Positions 25,543 through 34,323 of a stretch of 64,000 nt of DNA are shown here, piece after piece. The notes under the pieces are model-generated. The model did not search any database. It saw only the letters and a program-made list of their open reading frames with translations, and was not told the origin of the DNA. The number at the start of each line of letters is the position of its first letter. Positions within the stretch are counted from its first letter, which is position 1. The translations under genes and the position numbers were made by a program. The stretch is from a virus. The stretch lies in the IMG/VR virus record IMGVR_UViG_3300023179_008905, positions 1 through 64,000 of that record; one strand, given 5' to 3'.

Positions 25543-26286
25543 ATGAGTGATTCGTATATTTTTTTAAGTGACGATAAGTTATTTTATACTCTAGAAGGTG
25601 AAGGTGAGTATGTAGGATATCCTTCTGTTTTTATGCGTTTATCAATGTGTAATTTAACGTGTAAAGGATTTGCTTCATCTGATTCACCTCACGGTTGCGA
25701 TAGTTTTGTCAGCTGGTCAGTAAAAAACAGAATGACGTTTGATGAGGTGTTTGAATATATGGCACAAAATAGTTATAACTGCCATTTAAAAGATGGTGCT
25801 ATATGGAAAATTACTGGTGGCGAACCACTTATTCAACAAAAAACATTATTAGAGCTTGTTGATCAATTTATTTTCCGCTTTGGGTTTGTACCGAGAATAG
25901 ACTTTGAAACAAATGCTACAATTATACCTGACCATCAGTGGGTAGATTGGAAAGCAACATTTACAACTTCACCTAAGCTTTCAAACAACGGAGATCCGAT
26001 TGAAAAGAGATATAAGCCTGAAGTATTAAAATGGCATGTAAAACATAATTCGGGCTTTAAATTTGTTATTAATAATGAAAACGATTTTAATGAAGTTTTA
26101 GAAAAATATATACTTGAGCCGAATATTAAAGTTCCCCGGGAAAGAGTATGGTTAATGCCTTGTTGTGGTAGTAGAGAAGAGCATATTGAAAAGGCGTCTG
26201 TTATTGCCGAGTTATGTAAAAAACATAAGCTTAAATTTAGTCCAAGATTACAACTTGTTATTTGGAATAAAGCTCTTAAAGTATAA
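25543..26286 (+). CDS. queE: 7-carboxy-7-deazaguanine synthase QueE (radical SAM), variant cluster motif
   Basis: QueE is the radical SAM enzyme that makes the 7-deazaguanine ring. TLEGEGEYVGYPSVFMRL (residues 16-33) is typical of the family, as are ITGGEPLIQQ (near 89) and FETNAT (near 123). The cysteines near residues 36-52 read C-NLT-C, then 11 residues, then C. That is CX3CX11C rather than the classic CX3CX2C. The start is the ATG behind a good promoter. The gene is followed after one base by a P-loop kinase. Identity is firm; the cluster geometry is unusual. Confidence 0.92.
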   Translation: MSDSYIFLSDDKLFYTLEGEGEYVGYPSVFMRLSMCNLTCKGFASSDSPHGCDSFVSWSVKNRMTFDEVFEYMAQNSYNCHLKDGAIWKITGGEPLIQQKTLLELVDQFIFRFGFVPRIDFETNATIIPDHQWVDWKATFTTSPKLSNNGDPIEKRYKPEVLKWHVKHNSGFKFVINNENDFNEVLEKYILEPNIKVPRERVWLMPCCGSREEHIEKASVIAELCKKHKLKFSPRLQLVIWNKALKV

Positions 26287-26287
26287 T

Positions 26288-27025
26288 ATGAGAATAGCTA
26301 TTTCCGGTAGCGCATGTCAGGGTAAATCTACATTAGTTAAAGATTTTTTAAAAAATTGGCCCCAGTATAAAAGATCTGAAGAATCATATAGAAAGCTAAT
26401 AAAGAAAGAAAAAATTAATATTAATAAAAAAGTTGATCAAGATGGCCAATGGAAAATTTTAAATTGTCTTATAGATGATATACAAAAAACGGAAAAGGGT
26501 GACAAGGTAATTTTTGATAGATGTCCGCTAGATAATATTATCTATTCTTTATGGGCAGAAGAAAAAGGTACTTCTGATATTGATAGAGATTTTATTAAAA
26601 AATGTATACCTTTAGTACAGGAGAGTATGAAATCTATTGATATTATTTTCTTTTTACCTATTACAAAAGTTGCACCGGTACCTATAGAAGATAGACCTGA
26701 TCGCGAAATTGATAAAGTTTTTATTGAAGAAGTAGATCATATCTTTAAAGCTGTTTCTCATGCTTTGGCACAAAAAGGCATATGCCCTTTTATGGCTTCA
26801 GATGACAGGCCTCCAATTATTGAAGTATTTGGAACACCAGAGGAGCGTATTGAGATTATAAAACTTTATTTGGATGAAAAAGGTGATGTAATAACTGATT
26901 CTACTAGTGTATTAGATCCTGAAAATATTAATAATATGGAAACCATACTAAGAGCACAAGAGAAAGCACTTAGTGATGAAAAATACGAGCAAAAAATAAA
27001 AAAGAATATAATACTCGGACAATAA
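26288..27025 (+). CDS. P-loop nucleotide kinase-like protein (AAA_28 type)
   Basis: A 245-aa protein with Walker A GSACQGKST at residues 6-14, FDRCPLDNIIY (kinase-type DR motif, near 79) and IIFFLPIT (near 121), like NadR or thymidylate-kinase-type enzymes. The ATG at 26288 is chosen because the frame further upstream lies inside queE. It is one base from queE and so co-transcribed. A paralogue at 55716 sits next to queF, so both may act on nucleotides of the deazaguanine pathway. Substrate unknown. Confidence 0.75.
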   Translation: MRIAISGSACQGKSTLVKDFLKNWPQYKRSEESYRKLIKKEKININKKVDQDGQWKILNCLIDDIQKTEKGDKVIFDRCPLDNIIYSLWAEEKGTSDIDRDFIKKCIPLVQESMKSIDIIFFLPITKVAPVPIEDRPDREIDKVFIEEVDHIFKAVSHALAQKGICPFMASDDRPPIIEVFGTPEERIEIIKLYLDEKGDVITDSTSVLDPENINNMETILRAQEKALSDEKYEQKIKKNIILGQ

Positions 27026-27028
27026 ATA
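27021..27028 (+). promoter_or_regulatory. late promoter box AATAAATA
   Basis: The last A lies 6 nt before the ATG at 27034; predicted leaderless. Confidence 0.55.
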
Positions 27029-27033
27029 ATTAC

Positions 27034-27246
27034 ATGTCCAAGTTTAATGATAAGTTTGAAGAATTACTAGAAAGTTTTAATTTTATTAAAACAGTTAAAA
27101 GAGAGTTTTATCCAAAAAACTTTAAGCTATCAGAAGATTTTATTAAATCATTTAAAAATGAATATGTAAGGTTAGTAAAAGAAGGAAATCACCCACGGAA
27201 GGTTTTAGCGCGTATTAATAAAGCGCTTTTATTCCATACAAAATAA
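27034..27246 (+). CDS. small late protein with amphipathic N-terminus
   Basis: A 70-aa basic helical protein. Its N-terminus (MSKFNDKFEELLESFNFIK) resembles the amphipathic segments of genes 11963-23813. No motif for function is seen. It is convergent with the fibre-like gene at 27247. Confidence 0.65.
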   Translation: MSKFNDKFEELLESFNFIKTVKREFYPKNFKLSEDFIKSFKNEYVRLVKEGNHPRKVLARINKALLFHTK

Positions 27247-28005
27247 TTAACTATTACCGCCAGTTAGAGCAGTTACATTTACCCATAGAGTAGAATTATA
27301 CAAGTACAGGAATCTCCAATAAGCCCTTACTGGGGCACCGCCAATCGGTATTACATATCCAAGATCTACATTAAAGTTTAAATTGTTACCGCTTTTTATA
27401 ATACTATCGTAAGGAATATAAGGTACGTAAAGAGATGATGTACCGAGCGTTATAGTAAATAAATCTGGTCTCTTAACAGCATTAATTGTAATATCAGAAA
27501 AATTATAAAAAAAGTTTGCAATAGTTATGAGACTACTCTTGTTAGTCGGTTGAATGTCTGTATAACCCCAAAATTCTACTACACGCTTGTAGAGCTGATT
27601 TTGATAAGCAGTTAAATTAGGAATTAAAGTTTGTGAAATATAAACGTAATCAGGAGATGCATTTTCTACATAATTAGCACTTGTAATTAAACCGCCGCTA
27701 AAGGTGAATCTATTATAATAATCATCTTGACCGGTAAATCCTAGCTCACTTTCTGTAACGTAAAGAGGTGAAGAAATGACCGAACTTGCAGAAACGGTAT
27801 CAAACCTTACATATTCACCTGTAAGGCTTCCGGGTAAAACTGTTTCACCATTAGGATTAGTTTTAACGACATTTAAATTTTCAAACGTTATAGTCTGGGT
27901 ACCATTTTCTGTTTGAAGAATAAAAAGATCGCTACCTAAAACTTCTTGAGATTTAGGTAAACTATTAATATTAACAAAATTACTATTGGATGTATTAATT
28001 GCCAT
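27247..28005 (-). CDS. fibre- or baseplate-like structural protein
   Basis: A 252-aa, Asn/Thr/Ser-rich, beta-type protein. The N-terminal 45 residues (NINSLPKSQEVLGSDLFILQ) look like the attachment head of phage fibre and neck proteins. No catalytic motif is present. The late box TATAAATA ends 7 nt before the ATG. Probably a virion component; exact location unknown. Confidence 0.65.
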   Translation of the reverse strand: MAINTSNSNFVNINSLPKSQEVLGSDLFILQTENGTQTITFENLNVVKTNPNGETVLPGSLTGEYVRFDTVSASSVISSPLYVTESELGFTGQDDYYNRFTFSGGLITSANYVENASPDYVYISQTLIPNLTAYQNQLYKRVVEFWGYTDIQPTNKSSLITIANFFYNFSDITINAVKRPDLFTITLGTSSLYVPYIPYDSIIKSGNNLNFNVDLGYVIPIGGAPVRAYWRFLYLYNSTLWVNVTALTGGNS

Positions 28006-28011
28006 CGTTAT

Positions 28012-28019
28012 TATTTATA
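28012..28019 (-). promoter_or_regulatory. late promoter box TATAAATA (minus strand)
   Basis: A perfect T4 late box whose last A at 28012 is 7 nt before the start at 28005. The opposite strand also reads TTGCCA (27999-28004), 16 bp, TAAAAT (28021-28026), a weak candidate promoter for the sugar cassette. Confidence 0.55.
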
Positions 28020-28037
28020 TTAAAATACAATTAATAT

Positions 28038-28853
28038 ATGGAGAAAATAGGTGTTGGTATTATAACATGTAATCGACCACGGTTTTTTGTAAAATGCTTT
28101 AGATCTATACCTCTAGTAGATAATATTATCGTTGTTAATGATGGTGCGGATTTTGAGGATGTAAGTAAGCTGCAACAGGAAAAGTCTTTTTATTATGTTC
28201 ATAATAAAACAAATATTGGTGTTGGTAGATCAAAAAATATTGCTTTAAAATATTTATTAGAACAAGGCTGCACACATTTATTTCTTATAGAAGATGATAT
28301 AGTAGTAAAAAATAAAGACGTATTTAATGTTTATATTAATGCTAGAAAAATAACCGGTTTACAGCATTTTAATTTTGGTTATCATGGTCCAGCTAATAGA
28401 AACAATATTTCTAAAGGTCAGCCGGTTCCCAGATTTATTATTGATTACGGTGATACAAAAATTGCTATAAATGCAAATAGCGTTGGCGCATTTTGTTATT
28501 ACACCAAAGAGGCTCTCGAAGAAACGGGGTTATTAGATGAAAGTTATTTAAATGCTTTTGAACATGTAGATCATGACTACAGGCTTTTTAAAGCAGGATA
28601 TTATACGCCATATTGGAATTTTGCTGACATAGCTAATAGTTTAGAATATTTAGATGAATTAGAATGCTCTGAAAATAGTAGCTCTATTAGACCGAGATCA
28701 GATTGGCGTCAGAATATTGAGCGCGGATTACAAATTTTTAAAAATAAGCATGGTTATACACCAGCATGGGAAAATAGAGTACCCGATTCTACAGAAGAAG
28801 AGGTAAAAAAAGTTTTAAAGACGATTTATAAAAAATATTCATTGAAAAAATAA
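28038..28853 (+). CDS. family 2-type glycosyltransferase
   Basis: A 271-aa GT-A fold protein. It opens with IGVGIITCNRPRFF, followed by VDNIIVVNDGADF, NIGVGRSKNIAL (near residue 60) and an acidic metal-binding segment LIEDDIVVKN (near 88). It is the first gene of the sugar cassette. Acceptor and donor are unknown. Confidence 0.85.
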   Translation: MEKIGVGIITCNRPRFFVKCFRSIPLVDNIIVVNDGADFEDVSKLQQEKSFYYVHNKTNIGVGRSKNIALKYLLEQGCTHLFLIEDDIVVKNKDVFNVYINARKITGLQHFNFGYHGPANRNNISKGQPVPRFIIDYGDTKIAINANSVGAFCYYTKEALEETGLLDESYLNAFEHVDHDYRLFKAGYYTPYWNFADIANSLEYLDELECSENSSSIRPRSDWRQNIERGLQIFKNKHGYTPAWENRVPDSTEEEVKKVLKTIYKKYSLKK

Positions 28854-28869
28854 TGATGTAATATAAAAT
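28842..28869 (+). promoter_or_regulatory. candidate promoter inside the sugar cassette
   Basis: TTGAAA (28842-28847), 16 bp, TAAAAT (28864-28869), ahead of the GTG start at 28876. The AT-rich background lowers confidence. Confidence 0.35.
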
Positions 28870-28875
28870 AATCTT

Positions 28876-29313
28876 GTGCAAAGAAAGTACTTACCTACCT
28901 TTTCAGAATTAGTTGATAGACTTACAATAGTTTTACTTAAAAGTATTTTTATCCCTCAAAACAAATCTCAGTATAATCAGGAAATAAAAGATATTAAGCA
29001 CGATATAGATCAAATAATTAATGATAAAAATATTAAGCTAAATTCTGATATTATTAAATCAATTTGTATTATTATGCTTGCAAACCGATATATTTGGGAG
29101 AATGAAAGTAAATGTCGGTCTGGTGAATCACAGGACTTATCTCTTCTTAAACTTACCCATTCAATTAACGGGGTAAGAAATACTGCAAAAAACATTTTAG
29201 CAAAAGAATTTAATGAAAGACAAGATCTTAAAATTGATTGCCTTGCTGCTGAACTTTTATCAGATTTTCAAAATTGGGATATTTTTAAAGATTATGAAGA
29301 AAAAACAAAATAA
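28876..29313 (+). CDS. hypothetical helical protein of the sugar cassette
   Basis: A 145-aa helical protein starting with GTG (MQRKYLPTFSELVDRLTIV). The charged middle (EIKDIKHDIDQII) and conserved-looking WENESKCRSGESQDLSLLKL suggest a globular helical bundle. It overlaps the following gene by 20 bp. I do not recognise the function; its place points to polysaccharide-related work. Confidence 0.7.
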   Translation: MQRKYLPTFSELVDRLTIVLLKSIFIPQNKSQYNQEIKDIKHDIDQIINDKNIKLNSDIIKSICIIMLANRYIWENESKCRSGESQDLSLLKLTHSINGVRNTAKNILAKEFNERQDLKIDCLAAELLSDFQNWDIFKDYEEKTK

Positions 29314-29641
29314 ACAAACACCTCCAAACATTCCTTTTAATGAATATTATAAAGGATATCTAAAGAAACATACAAACCTAATTAATCGTAGATTACATGT
29401 ATTAGGTCAATTAACAACAATTGCTTATTTCCTTACTGTAACTTATTTGACAGTGAAAGTAAGCCTGGCGTTTGCTTTGTTATACCCTTTTACTTTATTT
29501 GTTGTTTACCCGTTTGCATGGTCGGGGCATTTTTTCTTTGAAAAAAATAAACCCGCTGCTTTTAAAAATCCTTGGAAAGCTAAAGCAGCAGACTGGGTAA
29601 TGTTAAAAGATATTCTTCTTGGAAGAATTAAATTATGGTGA
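29294..29641 (+). CDS. Mpo1-like (DUF962) membrane protein
   Basis: A 115-aa protein with the DUF962 pattern: FNEYYKGYLKKHTNLINRRLHVLG (residues 16-39), two hydrophobic segments (about 43-75), then FAWSGHFFFEKNKPAAF (near 79) and DWVMLKDILLG (near 102). The yeast relative Mpo1 is an Fe-dependent 2-hydroxy fatty acid dioxygenase of alpha-oxidation. The ATG at 29294 is chosen because the family pattern begins just after it. The His residues of the family are present. A phage role in lipid or surface change is inferred. Confidence 0.8.
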   Translation: MKKKQNKQTPPNIPFNEYYKGYLKKHTNLINRRLHVLGQLTTIAYFLTVTYLTVKVSLAFALLYPFTLFVVYPFAWSGHFFFEKNKPAAFKNPWKAKAADWVMLKDILLGRIKLW

Positions 29642-30174
29642 GAACAAAAACAGACTATGTAAGTAATACGATTAAAGATTTATTGGTATTAAAGCCAGGA
29701 ATCTTTCGTGATTATAGAGGAGAAAACGTTGAAACGTTTGATAAAGAATATAATCGTATTTCTTTAGCACACATTGATGAGTTTAGAAAAGAGAAATTAG
29801 AGTTTGTCGTAGATTCACTTTCCTTTTCTAGAAAAAATGTTCTTAGAGGATTCCATGGTGATACAAAAGCTTGGAAATTAGTTCAATGCATTCAAGGCAG
29901 CATTTACTTAGTAGTTATTGATACAAGAAAAGATTCTCCTACTTTTAAAAATATTGAAACATTTACTTTAGATGATAAAGATAGGCATCAAGTTCTCATT
30001 CCACGTGGTTGCGTTAATGCGCATTTATGCTTAACAGATACATGCACTTTTTTCTATAAATTAACACATGGCTATGTTAATCCTGAAGATCAAATTACTG
30101 TAAAATGGAATGATCCAAGTTATAATGTAAAATGGCCTATAGTTAACCCCATTTTATCATTAAGAGATTCATGA
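29635..30174 (+). CDS. dTDP-4-dehydrorhamnose 3,5-epimerase-like (RmlC) protein
   Basis: A 179-aa cupin with RmlC-like segments: GIFRDYRGENVETF (near residue 24), NVLRGFHGDTKAWKLVQCIQGSI (near 65), IPRGCVNAHLCLTDTCTFFYK (near 122) and a C-terminal DQITVKWNDPS. RmlC-type enzymes epimerise nucleotide 4-keto-6-deoxysugars. Start and stop overlap the neighbours by 7 and 4 bp. The exact sugar is unknown. Confidence 0.82.
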   Translation: MVRTKTDYVSNTIKDLLVLKPGIFRDYRGENVETFDKEYNRISLAHIDEFRKEKLEFVVDSLSFSRKNVLRGFHGDTKAWKLVQCIQGSIYLVVIDTRKDSPTFKNIETFTLDDKDRHQVLIPRGCVNAHLCLTDTCTFFYKLTHGYVNPEDQITVKWNDPSYNVKWPIVNPILSLRDS

Positions 30175-31112
30175 AAATATTAATTACCGGTGGTGCAGGG
30201 TATATTGGGTGTAAGCTTACGCAAGCTTTAGCCGATCATTATAAGACTGAAAAAGTAATTGTTTACGATAATTTAATGTACAAGCAAGATGGACTTTTTT
30301 CACTTCTTAGTCACCCTAAGATTGAATTTGTCTACGGTGATGTAAGGGAAGAACAAAAACTATCTAAATTAGTTAAAGAAGCTGATATCGTTATTCCTCT
30401 TGCTGCTATAGTAGGGTTCCCTGCCTGTGCAAAAGATCCTGATACTGCTAACAAAGTAAATAATTTACAAATACAAAATATTATTAAATGGGCTAACAAT
30501 GATACAAAAATAATTTACCCAAATACTAATAGTGGCTACGGTGTTGGCGTAGAAGGTGAATTCTGTACAGAAGAAACACCTCTTAATCCTATCTCGGTTT
30601 ACGGGGTAACAAAATGCGCGGCAGAAAAATCAGTTCTCGATTTTGGGGGGATATCTTTTAGGCTTGCTACAGTATTTGGTGTCTCACCTCGCTTTCGAAA
30701 AGATCTATTAGTAAATAGTTTTGTCTTAAAAGCACTAACAGACAAATATATTGTTTTGTTTGAGAGTCATTTTAAACGTAATTTTATACATGTAAACGAT
30801 GTTGTAAAAGCATTTATAGCAATGATACACAACTATAATAATTACAAGGGTCAAGCTTTTAATGTTGGCTTATCTACTGCAAACCTTTCAAAGCTTGAAT
30901 TGTGTGAAAAAATAAAACAATATATACCTGATTTTGTTATAACAACTAACGAATTTAATACAGATCAAGATAAACGAAATTATATTGTAAGTAATGAAAA
31001 ATTAGAGGCCATCGGTTGGAAGCCCGATTGTAGTCTAGATTATGGTATACAGGAGCTAATTAAAGCATATCCAGTTATTATAAATACGGATACTAAACAT
31101 ACTAACTTGTAA
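30171..31112 (+). CDS. NAD-dependent nucleotide-sugar epimerase/dehydratase (extended SDR)
   Basis: A 313-aa extended short-chain dehydrogenase. The NAD-binding GGAGYIG is at residues 7-13, the substrate loop is near NTNSGYGVG (118), and the catalytic YGVTK is near residue 144. Such enzymes epimerise, dehydrate or reduce nucleotide sugars. It is joined to the RmlC-like gene by a 4-bp overlap. Confidence 0.88.
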   Translation: MKILITGGAGYIGCKLTQALADHYKTEKVIVYDNLMYKQDGLFSLLSHPKIEFVYGDVREEQKLSKLVKEADIVIPLAAIVGFPACAKDPDTANKVNNLQIQNIIKWANNDTKIIYPNTNSGYGVGVEGEFCTEETPLNPISVYGVTKCAAEKSVLDFGGISFRLATVFGVSPRFRKDLLVNSFVLKALTDKYIVLFESHFKRNFIHVNDVVKAFIAMIHNYNNYKGQAFNVGLSTANLSKLELCEKIKQYIPDFVITTNEFNTDQDKRNYIVSNEKLEAIGWKPDCSLDYGIQELIKAYPVIINTDTKHTNL

Positions 31113-31138
31113 AAATTATAGCTTCACATATATAATAT

Positions 31139-32635
31139 ATGAGTTTAGATTTACTTGTTATTCACCCCAACGCTGCTAAAAAAATTTATCAAGGGCTAAG
31201 TAAAAGTTTTTCTGCCAAAGAGCCACCCATATGGGCAGGGCTTATAGCTAATTACATACGTAAGCATGGTCATTCTGTACAAATTTTAGATTGTGAAGCA
31301 TTAGAATATACTTTAGATGAAACACTTAGTGAAATAAGAAAACTTGATCCTAAGCTCGTGTGTACTGTAGCTTACGGTCAGCAGCCTTCAGCATCCACAC
31401 AAAATATGACTGGTGCTTTAAGCTTAATGCAGAAAATTGGCGCCGAAACAAACATTCCTAGAGTTTTCTCTGGTCCTCACCCTTCATCTCTTCCTGAGCT
31501 TACTCTTAAGCAAGACCCGGGTTGCTATGTCTGTGAAGGGGAAGGCCCTAAAACAGTTTTACATCTGTTAGAAGCTATTAAAAATAATGAAAAAGATTTA
31601 TCTAAAGTCCCGGGATTATGGTATAGTAGTGAAGCAGGTCCTATACGCAATGCACCAGCAACATTATTTAAAGATTTAGATAATGAACTACCTGGAGTTG
31701 CTTGGGATTTATTACCATTAGAAAAATATAGAACGGCTAATTGGCACAGTTGGACAAATAATAATAACACTCAGCCGTTTGCATCTATTTATACGAGCCT
31801 AGGCTGTCCTTTTCAATGCACGTTTTGTATGATTAATGCTCCGTTTAACGACGGTGATATTAAGAATAATGCGTTCAGACACTGGTCTCCGGAATTTATA
31901 ATTAAGCAGTTCGATTTTTTTGCAGAAAAAGGTATTAAGAATGTAAAGATAGCTGATGAAATGTTTGTTTATAAGCCTGCACATTTTATGAAGTTGTGTG
32001 AACTTATAATTGAACGTGGTTATAATTTTAATATGTGGGCTTATGCACGTGTAGACACAATTAGAGAAAAATATCTCGAAACACTTAAAAAGGCCGGTGT
32101 AAATTGGCTGGGTATTGGTATTGAATCTGCTAATAAGCTTGTTCGTCAGGAAGTTACTAAGGGCAAGTTTCAGGAAGTTAATATTCGCGACATAGTAAAA
32201 AAGGTATCGGATTCCGGTATTTGTGTAGGTGGTAATTATATTTTCGGTCTGCCAGGTGATACACACGAAACTATGCAAGAAACGTTAGATCTCGCTTTAG
32301 ACCTTAAAACAGAATATGCTAATTTTTACTGTGCTATGGCTTACCCCGGATCACAGCTTCATAGAGAAGCTGTAAAAAACCGTCCTCACGTATTACCTGA
32401 AAATAATGGAATTGGTTGGGTCGGTTATTCACAACATGCTTTTGAAACATTTAATTTACCCACCGATAAATTAACTAATAAAGAAATTTTACAATTTAGA
32501 GATAAAGCTTTTGAAACATATTTTACTAATCCGGACTATATAGCTAAAATGAAAGCAAAGTTTGGAGTTGCATTTGAAGAAGAATTAACTAGAATGTTAA
32601 GTATAAAGCTTGAAAGGAAGCTATTAACTGAATAA
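31139..32635 (+). CDS. B12-binding-domain radical SAM enzyme
   Basis: A 498-aa protein. The N-terminal 180 residues resemble a cobalamin-binding domain (LLVIHPNAA at the start, IRKHGHSVQILDCEA near 50, SGPHPSSLPELTL near 110, CEGEGPKTV near 136). The radical SAM domain follows with CPFQCTFC near residue 222 (CX3CX2C) and IGIESAN near 326. Members methylate or rearrange unreactive carbons or alter lipids and sugars. A weak promoter (TTGTAA, 31107-31112; TATA box near 31131) lies upstream. Substrate unknown. Confidence 0.85.
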   Translation: MSLDLLVIHPNAAKKIYQGLSKSFSAKEPPIWAGLIANYIRKHGHSVQILDCEALEYTLDETLSEIRKLDPKLVCTVAYGQQPSASTQNMTGALSLMQKIGAETNIPRVFSGPHPSSLPELTLKQDPGCYVCEGEGPKTVLHLLEAIKNNEKDLSKVPGLWYSSEAGPIRNAPATLFKDLDNELPGVAWDLLPLEKYRTANWHSWTNNNNTQPFASIYTSLGCPFQCTFCMINAPFNDGDIKNNAFRHWSPEFIIKQFDFFAEKGIKNVKIADEMFVYKPAHFMKLCELIIERGYNFNMWAYARVDTIREKYLETLKKAGVNWLGIGIESANKLVRQEVTKGKFQEVNIRDIVKKVSDSGICVGGNYIFGLPGDTHETMQETLDLALDLKTEYANFYCAMAYPGSQLHREAVKNRPHVLPENNGIGWVGYSQHAFETFNLPTDKLTNKEILQFRDKAFETYFTNPDYIAKMKAKFGVAFEEELTRMLSIKLERKLLTE

Positions 32636-32638
32636 TTT

Positions 32639-33172
32639 ATGAAAAAAGCACTAATATTAACCTGGGACGGATACCAAGATCAAGAAGTAATTTACCCTTT
32701 TTATAGGCTAAAAGAGGAAAATTTTGATATTACTCTTTGCGCAGAAAAAGAAGGTCTATTTTATGGAATTCTTGGTACTAAAATGACTGCTAATGGTACT
32801 TGCAGTAGTATTAATACTAATAATGTACTAAACTATGATTTTCTATTGCTCCCTGGCGGTGTTAAAGCGCTAGAAAAAATCAGACAGCAAAAAAATATTT
32901 TAGACTCTATTACACACTACGTAAATTCAGGTCGAATTGTTGCTAGTACATGCCACGGTGCACAGCTATTAGTTTCTGCTAAGGTTGTTAAGGGTAGAAA
33001 GATTGCAGCATACTATAGTATTGAAGATGATATTAATAATTCTGGTGCTATATATACACGTGAGCCAGTAGTTATTGCAGATAATATTGTCTCATCTCCA
33101 CACTATGATCACATGGGCATTTGGATGAAGACTGCAATTGAACAATACTATAAGTGGGCTGATCGTAGTTGA
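32639..33172 (+). CDS. DJ-1/PfpI-family protein
   Basis: A 177-aa protein with the DJ-1/PfpI fold pattern: ALILTWDGYQDQEVIYPFYRL at the start, LLLPGG near residue 66, and the nucleophile elbow STCHGAQLL near residue 103 with Cys then His. It lies 3 bases after the radical SAM gene. Family members are deglycase, chaperone or amidase-like; its task in the cassette is unclear. Confidence 0.85.
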   Translation: MKKALILTWDGYQDQEVIYPFYRLKEENFDITLCAEKEGLFYGILGTKMTANGTCSSINTNNVLNYDFLLLPGGVKALEKIRQQKNILDSITHYVNSGRIVASTCHGAQLLVSAKVVKGRKIAAYYSIEDDINNSGAIYTREPVVIADNIVSSPHYDHMGIWMKTAIEQYYKWADRS

Positions 33173-33187
33173 TAGCTAAAATGGTAT

Positions 33188-33838
33188 ATGCATGATGCTA
33201 CCGATTTTAGGAATTACGTTATTCCTAAACCATGGGGTCATGAGTATATTATTTTTGAAAATAATTTCTTAAGTATTTGGTATTTGTTTATAAAAAGCGG
33301 TGCAAGCACCTCTCTTCATTGTCATCCTAAGAAAAAAACCGGGCTCGTTGTACTAGAGGGTACTGCTCGCTTTCATCTTATTGAAAGAGATTTTGAACTT
33401 CAAAGCAATCAAAAAGTTATGATAAGACCGGGCTCATTTCATAAGACAGAAAACAGAACAAATCAAAACTTGCATATTATAGAGGTTGAAACACCAAAAG
33501 ATAAAGAAAACTTAGTACGAATATCTGATCTTTATGGAAGGCAGAATAAAGCGTATGAGTCTGAAACATTAAAAAGAACTAATGAGTTTTTTATTCCTAA
33601 TGATAGCTTTTTAAAATTAGAATTTTTAAATAATAGTTTTGAAATTGTTTCTAATTTAATAACCCTTAACCCTAATGATTCGGATTTATTAGTTGTGTTA
33701 AGCCCTACCCTTTTTAAGCACCATGATCATGATTTATGTCCCGTAGGTGAAATTTTATCAGGTAAAACTTTTAAAAAATTGGCAATCGATTATACTATTG
33801 CTAAAAATGCACAAATACTTAAAATCTGTCACTTATGA
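33188..33838 (+). CDS. cupin protein, mannose-6-phosphate isomerase-like
   Basis: A 216-aa protein. KPWGHEYIIFE (near residue 14) and the cupin metal motif SLHCHPKKKTGLVVLEG (near 41), then PGSFHKTENR (near 82), resemble type II phosphomannose isomerase and related cupins. The second half may be another, degenerate cupin barrel. It overlaps the following HAD gene by 4 bp. It may isomerise a sugar phosphate or act on a nucleotide sugar. Confidence 0.78.
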   Translation: MHDATDFRNYVIPKPWGHEYIIFENNFLSIWYLFIKSGASTSLHCHPKKKTGLVVLEGTARFHLIERDFELQSNQKVMIRPGSFHKTENRTNQNLHIIEVETPKDKENLVRISDLYGRQNKAYESETLKRTNEFFIPNDSFLKLEFLNNSFEIVSNLITLNPNDSDLLVVLSPTLFKHHDHDLCPVGEILSGKTFKKLAIDYTIAKNAQILKICHL

Positions 33839-34323
33839 TACTTGACTATGATACTATTATTTTAGATTTAGATGATACTGTATGGCACGGTAGTGAAAAA
33901 AATATTTGGGCTAAGACATTAAGAGGTCAAATAACATTACAAAATGTAAATGATCAGAAAAGAGTATATGATGAAACGGGAAGATACCTATATCTTGACA
34001 AGGATATAGTTGTTTTTTTAAATAAATTAAAAAACGACTTTAAGCGAATTGAATTTATATCGCGCGGTATGCTGCCTTGTATTTCTTTTGATAAACAACC
34101 ATCGATAATTGCTCTTAAATATTTTGACATTTTTCATTTGTTTGATAAGCGTACTTTATTGTATAAGAACGAAAATAAAGGCCATCACATTATTTCTACC
34201 GGCAAAACAATTTTTATTGACGATAATGATATAGATGTCAATCGAGTGCAAAAATTACATAAAAATATTACTTGCATTAACAGAAATATATTTGATAATT
34301 GGATGCATCTTTATGAACGATAA
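33835..34323 (+). CDS. HAD-superfamily phosphatase-like protein
   Basis: A 162-aa protein. HAD motif I is ILDLDDTVWHG (near residue 9), a lysine-containing loop is at about 115, and FIDDNDIDV (near 125) provides the terminal acidic motif. It resembles small Mg-dependent phosphatases. The next gene starts within its last codons. Together with the kinase at 39847 it could supply or trim sugar phosphates. Confidence 0.8.
   Translation: MILDYDTIILDLDDTVWHGSEKNIWAKTLRGQITLQNVNDQKRVYDETGRYLYLDKDIVVFLNKLKNDFKRIEFISRGMLPCISFDKQPSIIALKYFDIFHLFDKRTLLYKNENKGHHIISTGKTIFIDDNDIDVNRVQKLHKNITCINRNIFDNWMHLYER

Noticed and set aside
26165-26287. Upstream extension of the kinase gene into queE
   Set aside because: It overlaps coding sequence of queE; the Walker A begins six residues after the ATG at 26288, as in the paralogue.
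31799-32278. Long minus-strand frame within the radical SAM gene
   Set aside because: The plus-strand gene has clear family motifs, and this shadow has none.
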